The position numbers and the translations under genes are program-made. A DNA stretch of 6,332 bases from JALZHR01 sp036389695 (lineage in GTDB: Bacteria; Acidobacteriota; Blastocatellia; Pyrinomonadales; Pyrinomonadaceae), in contig DASVWG010000096.1 of the NCBI GenBank assembly GCA_036389695.1, forward strand, positions 1-6,332, read 5' to 3'. This document shows positions 1 through 5,789 of this stretch, one piece after another. The stretch's first letter is position 1, and each line of letters starts with the position of its first letter. The notes beneath the pieces were generated by a model, which made no database searches, was not told where the DNA came from, and worked only from the letters and a program-made list of their open reading frames with translations.

Positions 1-217
1 CGTCCCAGTTGACTTCGCGTCTGCCCGACGTAAACGAGCCGCCGACACCATTGTTTGCGCCGCCCAAGTCCGTGCGAAACAGGTCGACGGTCGCCTGAAG
101 CCCCGCCGCGTTCGCGCCCGCGCCCTGTCGGACGACGGGCGCGGCAAAGTTGTTGATGGTTAAAGCTAAAACCAAAACGAAAAGCGTAACGGTTAAAAAG
201 AAAAAATTCCGTGTCAT
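1..217 (-). CDS. Secreted protein of unknown function, 5' part only (runs off the left edge)
   Basis: The reading frame is open from an ATG at 217-215 to the window edge, giving 72 codons with no stop. The N-terminus is a typical Sec signal peptide: a short basic start (MTRN), a hydrophobic core at residues 5-21 and small residues around 23-26 (NFAA) that could be a signal peptidase I site. The mature part begins with a low-complexity Ala/Gly stretch, followed by a region rich in Gly, Asn and Thr that ends in RREVNWD at the edge. From memory, a 'GRREINWDG' motif occurs in secreted hypothetical proteins of Acidobacteria and other soil bacteria, without known function. A Shine-Dalgarno (GGAG at 232-229) precedes the start. 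The gene begins 33 bp after the stop of the small helix-turn-helix gene, so co-transcription is likely. The C-terminus, where any anchor would be, is outside the window. Confidence 0.8.
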   Translation of the reverse strand, partial: MTRNFFFLTVTLFVLVLALTINNFAAPVVRQGAGANAAGLQATVDLFRTDLGGANNGVGGSFTSGRREVNWD

Positions 218-228
218 TATTTTCAAAT

Positions 229-232
229 CTCC
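229..232 (-). promoter_or_regulatory. Ribosome binding site (GGAG) for the secreted protein
   Basis: Reading the minus strand, GGAG lies 11 nt before the ATG at 217. The spacing is slightly long but usable. It supports this ATG as the start of an otherwise incomplete gene, and it lies in an AT-rich gap between two co-directional genes. Confidence 0.55.
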
Positions 233-250
233 AAATATATTTAAAATTTC

Positions 251-517
251 TCATCTCCCGAAGAGATTGCTGCCAATGTTTAATAGCGAATTAAGACAAA
301 CTGCCGATTTGTCTTCCCGCGTTTGATAAAGGTGAATTCTGCCTTCGTTGATAAAGCCGGAAAGCGTTTCCGGCTTGATTCCGGCGATTTCGAGCGCTTC
401 TTCGAGCGTTAAAATCGAGACTTCCGACTGGCAGAACGCGCACCATTTCAAATACCTGTTTTTGCGGTTGTAAATCACCCTGACGCGCTCGACTTCAATG
501 ATGATTTCTCGTTTCAT
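251..517 (-). CDS. Small helix-turn-helix protein with CxxC motif, 88 aa
   Basis: The N-terminus (residues 1-24) is a charged, beta-strand-like segment, MKREIIIEVERVRVI, rich in Arg and Lys. It is followed by W25-C26-x-x-C29. Residues 36-62 read like a MerR/excisionase-type helix-turn-helix: LTLEEALEIAGI, a turn, then a second helix ending in EGRIH. The tail contains C74-L-N-S-L. I recall small acidobacterial proteins with the same plan (a WCxxC motif, an excisionase-like helix and a terminal CLNSL), annotated only as helix-turn-helix proteins, so a DNA-binding role is inferred. The cysteines could bind zinc, but only three are present. A good Shine-Dalgarno precedes the ATG at 517. The gene ends 33 bp before the secreted-protein gene, and the pair is divergent from the large winged-helix regulator. 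Confidence 0.85.
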   Translation of the reverse strand: MKREIIIEVERVRVIYNRKNRYLKWCAFCQSEVSILTLEEALEIAGIKPETLSGFINEGRIHLYQTREDKSAVCLNSLLNIGSNLFGR

Positions 518-526
518 ATAGCTAAG

Positions 527-533
527 TTCCTTC
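527..533 (-). promoter_or_regulatory. Ribosome binding site (GAAGGAA) for the small HTH gene
   Basis: On the minus strand GAAGGAA sits about 9 nt before the ATG at 517-515. It is the best Shine-Dalgarno in the window and fixes the start of the 88-aa protein. Confidence 0.65.
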
Positions 534-629
534 GAGTTGCGTTACAATTCGTTTGAACCGGAGCGCCTTCGGGTTTTTTCGTAACCGCGAGTTTTATTAA
601 AGCCGAAACGCCGCGCCCGAATCTTTAGA

Positions 630-684
630 AAATTCTGAAATTCCGCTGAAAGATTCCTGAAAGTTTTATGAAAAAGTTATGAAA
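630..684 (+). promoter_or_regulatory. Five-copy 11-bp direct repeat (TGAAA boxes), probable operator of the winged-helix regulator
   Basis: The pentamer TGAAA occurs at 636, 647, 658, 669 and 680, each exactly 11 bp after the last. The 11-bp units are aaattctgaaa, ttccgctgaaa, gattcctgaaa, gttttatgaaa and aagttatgaaa. Columns ahead of the pentamer are T-rich, so the repeated unit is wider than five bases. OmpR/PhoB-family winged helices are known to bind head-to-tail on direct repeats about 11 bp apart, for example the two-copy PhoB box. The gene that follows encodes such a domain, so autoregulation is the natural inference. The last unit overlaps the start codon at 679. Confidence 0.6.
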
Positions 685-2511
685 GCTTTCGCCCGTAAGA
701 TTTACGAATTCGGTCAATTTCGCGTGGACGCCGTCGAGCGACTTCTTTTTGACGGCGCAAATACTATTTCGCTGACGCCGAAAGCCTTCGACACGCTGCT
801 GCTGCTGATTGAAAACAGCGGGCACACGCTGACGAAAGAAGAAATGATGCAGGAAATCTGGGCTGGCGCGTTCGTCGAAGAAAACAACCTGGCGCAAAAC
901 GTTTCCATCCTGCGCAAAACGCTCGGCGAAGGCGTCATCGAAACCGTCCCGAAACGCGGCTATCGCTTCGTCGCGCCCGTCCGTTTATTGGAAGACGAAG
1001 CCGGCGAAGAACCGCTCATCATCCACGAAAAAATCCGCGCCCGCGTTTTGATTGACGATACTTCGGAAAGACACGGCGACGCGGAAATGCGCGGACGCGG
1101 AGATGAAATCCTGAACTTGAGTCTCGAAAATCAAATCGCCGCGTCTCCGCGTCTCCCAATCTCCGCGTCGCAATTACCCGCGTCGCCCGCGCCGGAGACG
1201 CATTACGCGCAGAGCGGCGATGTCAACATCGCTTATCAGGTCGTCGGCAGCGGCGATTTGGACGTTGTGTTTGTGATGGGCTGGGTTTCGCATCTCGAAT
1301 ATTTCTGGAAAGAGCCGCATTTCGCCGCGTTTTTGAACCGGCTGGCGAATTTTTCGCGGCTGATTTTGTTTGATAAACGCGGCACGGGTTTGTCCGACCG
1401 CGTTCCACTGTCGGAACTCCCGACGCTCGAACAAAGAATGGACGACGTGCGCGCCGTGATGGACGCGGTCGGCTCGGAAAGGGCTGTGCTGATAGGCGTT
1501 TCCGAAGGCGGTCCGATGTGCTCGCTTTTCGCCGCGACTTACCCCGAAAAAACGACGGCGCTGGTGATGATTGGAACTTACGCCAAGCGCATCAAGGACG
1601 AAGATTATCCGTGGGGCGTCTCGACGGAAGACCGCGAAAAGTTTTTCGATTTGATGCGCAACGATTGGGGCAAGCCGGTCGGTATCGAAGAACGCGCGCC
1701 GACACTGGCAAATGACGAGAATTTTCGCGATTGGTGGGCGACTTACTTAAGAATGGGCGCGAGTCCGGGCGCGGCTGTCGCCTTGACGAAAATGAACGCT
1801 GAAATCGACGTGCGAAACGTTTTGCCGACGATTCGCGTGCCGTCGCTCGTCATTCACCGCGCGGGCGATATGTGTCTGAAAGTCGAAGAAGGACGCTTTG
1901 TCGCCTCGCGGATTCCGGGCTGCAAATACGTCGAGCTCGGCGGCATCGACCATCTGCCTTTCGTCGGCAATCAAGACGAGATTCTGGACGAAATCGAAAT
2001 GTTTTTAACCGGCGTCCGTCACGCCGAAGCGCACGACCGCGTGCTGGCGACCGTGATGAGCGTGAAAATCGTCGACCCGCAGGCGCAAGCCGTCGAATTG
2101 ACGAACTGGGAAGATTTGATGGAGCGTTCGAGCGTTTATGTCCGCCGCCAAATCGAGCTTTTCAAAGGACGCGAAGTTTCTTTTGACGAAAACGGCTTGC
2201 TGGCGACTTTTGACGGACCGGCGCGCGCGATACGCTGCGCGATGGCGATTACCGATTCGGTCGGGCGTTTGAATATCCGCGTCAAAACCGGCTTGCACAC
2301 CGGCGAATGCGACGTGCGCGGCGGCAGATACGCGGGCGTCGCGGTCGAGCTGGCGCAAAAAATCGCGGAAGAAACGCCGCTCGGCGAAGTCTTAGCTTCG
2401 CGCACGGTCAAAGATTTAGTCGCCGGCTCAGGCTTAAAATTCGCCGACTACGGCGCGAAATCTTTCGCCGCGCTGCAAGGCGAATGGCGATTGTTTAAAG
2501 TCGAAAGATAA
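679..2511 (+). CDS. Winged-helix / alpha-beta hydrolase / pseudo-adenylate-cyclase fusion regulator, 610 aa
   Basis: Three parts are visible. Residues 9-101 are an OmpR/PhoB-type winged helix (Trans_reg_C), with LTPKAFDTLLLLIE early and the wing signature VPKRGYRF at 90-97. Residues about 173-445 are an alpha/beta hydrolase with the DKRGTGLSDR segment (232-241), nucleophile elbow G-V-S275-E-G, likely acid D397 and H425, so the triad looks complete. Residues about 450-608 match the class III adenylate/guanylate cyclase domain that often follows this hydrolase type. Its metal-binding positions are changed (K463 and N505 where Asp is expected), and the transition-state Asn/Arg pair is replaced by E557 and K561, so cyclase activity is unlikely. 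No membrane segment or receiver domain is seen, which suggests a cytoplasmic one-component regulator with the hydrolase domain as sensor or enzyme. The linker (102-172) is low in complexity and carries an inverted repeat. An in-frame stop at 658-660 makes 679 the first ATG; the Shine-Dalgarno is weak. Confidence 0.93.
   Translation: MKAFARKIYEFGQFRVDAVERLLFDGANTISLTPKAFDTLLLLIENSGHTLTKEEMMQEIWAGAFVEENNLAQNVSILRKTLGEGVIETVPKRGYRFVAPVRLLEDEAGEEPLIIHEKIRARVLIDDTSERHGDAEMRGRGDEILNLSLENQIAASPRLPISASQLPASPAPETHYAQSGDVNIAYQVVGSGDLDVVFVMGWVSHLEYFWKEPHFAAFLNRLANFSRLILFDKRGTGLSDRVPLSELPTLEQRMDDVRAVMDAVGSERAVLIGVSEGGPMCSLFAATYPEKTTALVMIGTYAKRIKDEDYPWGVSTEDREKFFDLMRNDWGKPVGIEERAPTLANDENFRDWWATYLRMGASPGAAVALTKMNAEIDVRNVLPTIRVPSLVIHRAGDMCLKVEEGRFVASRIPGCKYVELGGIDHLPFVGNQDEILDEIEMFLTGVRHAEAHDRVLATVMSVKIVDPQAQAVELTNWEDLMERSSVYVRRQIELFKGREVSFDENGLLATFDGPARAIRCAMAITDSVGRLNIRVKTGLHTGECDVRGGRYAGVAVELAQKIAEETPLGEVLASRTVKDLVAGSGLKFADYGAKSFAALQGEWRLFKVER
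1078..1169. repeat. Imperfect 27-bp inverted repeat inside the interdomain linker of the regulator gene
   Basis: The left arm is 1078-1104 and the right arm 1143-1169, with 21 of 27 positions complementary and a 38-nt spacer. Each arm holds two copies of a core word 16 bp apart: GACGCGGA at 1078 and 1094 on the left, TCTCCGCGTC at 1144 and 1160 on the right. The repeat is translated without breaking the frame and encodes linker residues of about 134-164, rich in Arg, Gly, Ser, Pro and Ala. It resembles palindromic repeats normally found between genes, so insertion into a tolerant linker is inferred. Confidence 0.6.
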
Positions 2512-2512
2512 C

Positions 2513-2727
2513 TTAGCCGCAGAGCGAAATTAACCGCAGATGAACGCAGATGACGCAGATAATTCAAACAGGATACACAGGATGCACAGGATAATTTAAA
2601 ACTATTAACGTTGAGCTTTCTTATCTATCCTGCCTATCCTGTCTATTCTGTTTTAAATCTGCGTTTATCTGCGTAAATCTGCGGTTTCATTCTCTTTCTC
2701 CGTGCTCTCTGTGTCCTCTGTGGCTAA
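2513..2727. repeat. Nested intergenic palindrome built of CGCAGAT and ACAGGAT words
   Basis: This fills nearly all of the 258-bp gap between the regulator and the permease. Three shells pair in order. The outer TTAGCCGCAGAG at 2513-2524 faces 2716-2727 (11 of 12 complementary). Three CGCAGAT words at 2532-2560 face three ATCTGCG words at 2657-2686. Three ACAGGAT words, 9 bp apart, at 2568-2592 face ATCCTG-type words at 2627-2651. A loop of about 35 nt remains in the middle. The right outer arm has extra CTCTGTG-type words without a left partner. I see no coding region in the gap. The structure could also help end transcription from the upstream gene, but no clean T-tract follows a short stem. 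Confidence 0.8.
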
Positions 2728-2769
2728 ATCTTCTTTCCAAAGTTCGAAAACTTCGATATTCTTTCGACA

Positions 2770-4593
2770 ATGGAACCAATTTCAATTACCTTGATTCTCC
2801 TCTTGGTTGCACTTGTCTTGTTTGCTTCGGAAAAGCTTCCGGTGGACGTCGTCGGCATTATTCTGGTTATCGGCTTGATAATGTCCGGGATTTTGACCGT
2901 GCAGGAAGGCTTACAGGGTTTTGGCGACAATATTATCATCACCATCGGAGGGCTTTTCGTTCTCACGGGCGGGCTGATTAAAACCGGTCTGGTCGATTTA
3001 ATCGGGCGCAGGCTTTACCGCGTCGCCGGACACAACGAATTTTTGCTGACGACTTTGATAATGCTGGTCGCGGCGGCGTGCGCTTCCGTGCTGAAAAATA
3101 CGACGACGACCGCGATGTTTCTGCCCGTCGTCATCGGTTTGTCGGAACGCGCGAAGATTCCGCCGTCGAAACTTTTGATGCCGCTCGCTTTCGGCGCGAT
3201 TCTGGGCGGAAGCTGCACGCTGATCGGAACTTCGACGAATCTGGCGGTTTCCAGCGCGCTTTCGCGTTATCAGCACAGTCCCGATTTTCCCGAACACATC
3301 AAGCCTTTATTAGAGCCTTTTTCGATGTTTGAACTGACGAGCGTCGGCGTCGCGGCGGCTTTTGCCGGTTTGCTCTATATGCTGCTTATCGGCTTGCGCC
3401 TTTTGCCGAGTCGCGGCGGCGAGGAATCTTTTACCGAGCAGTATCGAATCCGCGAATATATCTCCGAAGTTCTCGTTCTGCCCGGCTCGCACCTGATTGG
3501 AAAAACTCTGGGCGAAGCCGACATCAACCGCGAGCTGGATTTAAACGTGCTCGGCATCATTCGCGGCAAGGAAGAAAAAATCGCGCCGAGCGTCAAAGAG
3601 CGCATCGAGCTCAACGATTTGCTGATTGTCGAAGGAAAAATCGCCGACATTCTGCGCATCAAAAGCGAAGCCGGACTGGAGATAAAACCGGATTTTAAAT
3701 TAAACGACCGCGTGCTGGAAGGCGGCGAAATCGAGCTTTTTGAAGTGATGGTGATGCGCGATTCCGTTTTGGTCGGGCAGAGCCTGAAAAGCGTCGGCTT
3801 TCGCAACAAATACAATCTGACCGTTTTGGCGGCGACGCGTCACAATGAAACGATTTTTGAAAAGCTCAGCACGATGCGTCTGCGCTTCGGCGACGTTCTG
3901 CTCGTGCAGGGCAGGCGGGCGAATATCGAGCCGCTCGTCGCGGAAGGCGATTTATTGTTTCTGGAAGAGGTTTCAACCGGCAATATGCGGACGGAAAAAC
4001 GCAGATGGGCGCTTGCCGCTTTCGGTCTGTTTCTGGCGCTGTCTTTATCAAAAGTCGTGACGGGCTTTGACGTGCCGCTGGCGGTCGCGGTGCTGCTCGG
4101 CGTTCTGCTTCTGCTGGCGACGAAAACGATTCTCCACAACGAGCTTTATTCGCTGATTGATTTTCGCCTTTTGGTTTTAATCGCCTGTATGATTAGCTTC
4201 GGCGTGGCGATGGAAAAATCTCACGCCGACGTTTACCTGGCAAGCTTGATTCAGACATATTTCGGCGCATACGGCGCGACGGCGGTGCTCGCCGGATTTT
4301 TTCTTTTGACGGTCGCGCTGACGCAGCCGATGTCGAATCAAGCCGCCGCGCTCGTCGTCCTGCCGGTGGCGGTGAAAACAGCGCTCGCGCTCGGCTTAAA
4401 TCCCAGAACTTTTGCCATCGCCGTGACTTACGCCGCGTCGTGCTCGTTTCTGACGCCGCTCGAACCGGCTTGCGTTCTGGTCTACACGCCCGGACGCTAT
4501 CGCTTTTTCGATTTCGTCAAAATCGGCTCGCTGCTGACCGTGATTGTTTTTATCGTCGTGATTTTATTAGTGCCATTGGTCTGGAGATTTTAG
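2770..4593 (+). CDS. SLC13 (DASS) family anion permease with two internal TrkA-C/RCK_C domains, 607 aa
   Basis: An inner-membrane secondary transporter of the divalent anion:sodium symporter class; known members carry sulfate, dicarboxylates or other anions, and the substrate here cannot be read from sequence. Residues 1-225 form the first membrane half, with conserved K109-N110-TTTT and the hairpin motif GTSTNLA at 153-159. Residues about 228-305 and 318-400 are two soluble TrkA-C domains (SHLIGKTLGEAD, then DSVLVGQSLKSVGF), which in related proteins bind ligands and gate transport. Residues about 410-607 are the second membrane half, with S522-N523-Q524-AAA and a TPLEP segment at 562-566 where many relatives have a Gly-Tyr-Gln-Thr-Asn-like stretch. 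The length matches family members such as E. coli YfbS (about 610 aa). The ATG at 2770 is the first in frame after a stop and gives a good N-terminal helix, but it lacks a clear Shine-Dalgarno. Confidence 0.93.
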   Translation: MEPISITLILLLVALVLFASEKLPVDVVGIILVIGLIMSGILTVQEGLQGFGDNIIITIGGLFVLTGGLIKTGLVDLIGRRLYRVAGHNEFLLTTLIMLVAAACASVLKNTTTTAMFLPVVIGLSERAKIPPSKLLMPLAFGAILGGSCTLIGTSTNLAVSSALSRYQHSPDFPEHIKPLLEPFSMFELTSVGVAAAFAGLLYMLLIGLRLLPSRGGEESFTEQYRIREYISEVLVLPGSHLIGKTLGEADINRELDLNVLGIIRGKEEKIAPSVKERIELNDLLIVEGKIADILRIKSEAGLEIKPDFKLNDRVLEGGEIELFEVMVMRDSVLVGQSLKSVGFRNKYNLTVLAATRHNETIFEKLSTMRLRFGDVLLVQGRRANIEPLVAEGDLLFLEEVSTGNMRTEKRRWALAAFGLFLALSLSKVVTGFDVPLAVAVLLGVLLLLATKTILHNELYSLIDFRLLVLIACMISFGVAMEKSHADVYLASLIQTYFGAYGATAVLAGFFLLTVALTQPMSNQAAALVVLPVAVKTALALGLNPRTFAIAVTYAASCSFLTPLEPACVLVYTPGRYRFFDFVKIGSLLTVIVFIVVILLVPLVWRF

Positions 4594-4596
4594 GAA

Positions 4597-4691
4597 AATG
4601 CGGAACGCGGAACGCGGAATGATGAATGATGAATAAAAATGCGGAATGCGAGAACTACGATTCCGCATTCCGCACTTCGCATTTCGCATTC
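4597..4691. repeat. Heptamer-based intergenic palindrome
   Basis: Starting three bases after the permease stop, heptamers follow each other in strict 7-nt register: GCGGAAC at 4600 and 4607, GCGGAAT at 4614, GATGAAT at 4621 and 4628, and GCGGAAT again at 4641. The opposite arm has ATTCCGC at 4660 and 4667, ACTTCGC at 4674 and ATTTCGC at 4681. The arms are reverse complements with scattered transitions. A T-rich stretch follows (4691-4702), so it may also act as a terminator for the permease gene. Confidence 0.75.
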
Positions 4692-4693
4692 TT

Positions 4694-4722
4694 TTGTCTT
4701 TTCCCCGCCGAATCGTTATAAT
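4694..4722 (+). promoter_or_regulatory. Sigma-70-like promoter for the metallophosphoesterase gene
   Basis: TTGTCT at 4694-4699 and a perfect TATAAT at 4717-4722 are separated by 17 bp, the optimal spacing. Transcription would start near 4729, leaving a leader of about 40 nt before the ATG at 4769. It lies directly after the heptamer palindrome, which suggests the phosphoesterase is transcribed separately from the permease. Confidence 0.6.
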
Positions 4723-4768
4723 TTTTACAGCAGTCATACCTAAGTTTTTCAGCATCTAAAATTGGCTA

Positions 4769-5629
4769 ATGAGAAATTCGGAAACGGGAAGAGTCAAACT
4801 GTCTCAAAAACTGTCGGCGGCGGTCGCTTCCGACAAGCCTCTGCGCATGCTGGCAAGCGGATTGTCGCAGTTTGCGCGCGAGGCTCTGGCGGAAGCAAAT
4901 TCGATTTCCGTCGAGAACGTCAAAATCAGGCTGAAGCGTCTGCCGAAAGAGCTGGACGGTTTTCGTCTGGTTCACCTTTCGGACATTCATCACAGTCCTT
5001 TTACGAGCCTCGAACACATTTCGCGCGTCGTCGAAGTCTCCAACCGCTTAAAGCCGGATATGTTTGTGCTGACGGGCGATTACGTTTCGCACGAAACGGA
5101 ATACATCGCGCCGGTGGCGGAAGTTCTGGCGCAGCTCAAAGCCGAATACGGGACTTACGCCTGTCTCGGCAATCACGACCATTGGACGGACGCCGGGCTG
5201 GTCACGCATCTGTTTCGCGGCGAGGGAATCAATCTTTTAATCAACGAAGGCTTGCGCCTTGAGGCGCGCGGCACAAAATTCTGGCTCGCCGGCGTCGATG
5301 ATTTGATGGTCGGAAAAACCGACGTCCGCACGGCTCTGCGCGGCTCGCAGGAAGATGAATTTAAGCTTCTGCTCGCGCATAATCCGCAAATCGTGCGCCG
5401 CGCGGCGCGACACAACGTCGATTTGATGCTCAGCGGTCACACGCACGGCGGGCAAGTCAAACTGCGCGACGAGGAAAAAAGAATTTTGCCGCGCCGCCGT
5501 CTTTCCAGCGGCTTGCATCGCCGCCAGAACACGCAGGTTTACATCACGCGCGGCATCGGCACGGTCGTTCTGCCCGTCCGCTATCAATGCCCGCCCGAAA
5601 TTTCAGTCATAGAGCTTTGCTGTTATTAA
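4769..5629 (+). CDS. Calcineurin-like metallophosphoesterase (YaeI/YkuE type), 286 aa
   Basis: A phosphohydrolase using a two-metal centre. All family ligand motifs are present in order: D72-x-H74 in LSDIHH, G103-D104, G134-N135-H136-D137, H204 in LLLAHNP, and G-H224-T-H226-GGQ, followed by the C-terminal GIGTVVLPVRYQCPPE segment typical of YaeI/YkuE-type enzymes. Characterised relatives include the E. coli phosphodiesterase YaeI and the chlamydial lipid A enzyme LpxG, so a lipid or envelope substrate is possible, but the substrate cannot be assigned here. Many relatives have an N-terminal membrane helix; residues 1-60 here are mostly polar and amphipathic, so the protein is probably cytoplasmic or loosely membrane-bound. 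An in-frame stop at 4757-4759 leaves ATG 4769 as the first start; a Shine-Dalgarno is nearly absent. A strong promoter lies 47 bp upstream. The following gene makes a phospholipid-type enzyme but is 199 bp away. Confidence 0.93.
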   Translation: MRNSETGRVKLSQKLSAAVASDKPLRMLASGLSQFAREALAEANSISVENVKIRLKRLPKELDGFRLVHLSDIHHSPFTSLEHISRVVEVSNRLKPDMFVLTGDYVSHETEYIAPVAEVLAQLKAEYGTYACLGNHDHWTDAGLVTHLFRGEGINLLINEGLRLEARGTKFWLAGVDDLMVGKTDVRTALRGSQEDEFKLLLAHNPQIVRRAARHNVDLMLSGHTHGGQVKLRDEEKRILPRRRLSSGLHRRQNTQVYITRGIGTVVLPVRYQCPPEISVIELCCY

Positions 5630-5643
5630 TTTTAAACCGAGCG

Positions 5644-5717
5644 GGCAGAAACGCGACAGTCATGGAGCGTGTCTCTTATGATTAAAGAACACGCTCCATG
5701 ACTGTCGCGTTTCTGCC
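5644..5717. repeat. Perfect 29-bp inverted repeat with 16-nt loop
   Basis: The left arm 5644-5672 and right arm 5689-5717 are exact reverse complements over all 29 bp. The loop is 5673-5688. The stem would be very stable and starts 15 bp after the metallophosphoesterase stop. It could stop transcription in either direction, but neither end carries a proper T-tract, and the stem is far longer than an ordinary intrinsic terminator. A dispersed palindromic element is the more likely reading. Confidence 0.85.
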
Positions 5718-5745
5718 TTTGCGGCTTTTCGATTATTTGCCGATT

Positions 5746-5773
5746 TTGGTTTTGGAAAGATTCGGGCTAAAAT
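5746..5773 (+). promoter_or_regulatory. Possible promoter for the CDP-alcohol phosphatidyltransferase gene
   Basis: TTGGTT at 5746-5751 and TAAAAT at 5768-5773 are 16 bp apart. The match is moderate and the region is AT-rich, so chance similarity is possible. Its position after the 29-bp palindrome and 56 bp before the ATG at 5829 fits. Confidence 0.3.
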
Positions 5774-5789
5774 TATTTTTAAATAGCAG

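Noticed and set aside
558..579. GC hairpin followed by a T-run in the divergent spacer, terminator-like on the plus strand
   Set aside because: The stem is only about 5 bp with a G-U pair and a bulge, and no plus-strand gene lies upstream that would need it.
2005..2411. Minus-strand open frames of about 90-117 aa opposite the regulator gene
   Set aside because: They are antisense shadows with low-complexity Arg/Ala composition and no ribosome binding site or motif.
2041..2500. Active adenylate cyclase domain
   Set aside because: Both metal-binding aspartate positions and the transition-state Asn/Arg pair are substituted, so it was described as a pseudo-cyclase.
2740..2753. Short hairpin AAGTT-CGAA-AACTT before the permease start
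   Set aside because: A 5-bp AT-rich stem is expected by chance; there is no matching regulator site or second copy.
4762..5262. Long open frame overlapping the metallophosphoesterase in another frame
   Set aside because: Its translation is Arg/Ser/Gly-rich without family features and it lies fully over a gene with all catalytic motifs; it is a shadow of GC-rich codons.
5644..5717. Ordinary rho-independent terminator
   Set aside because: A 29-bp perfect stem without a following T-tract does not fit; it was kept as a repeat element, with termination only as a side effect.
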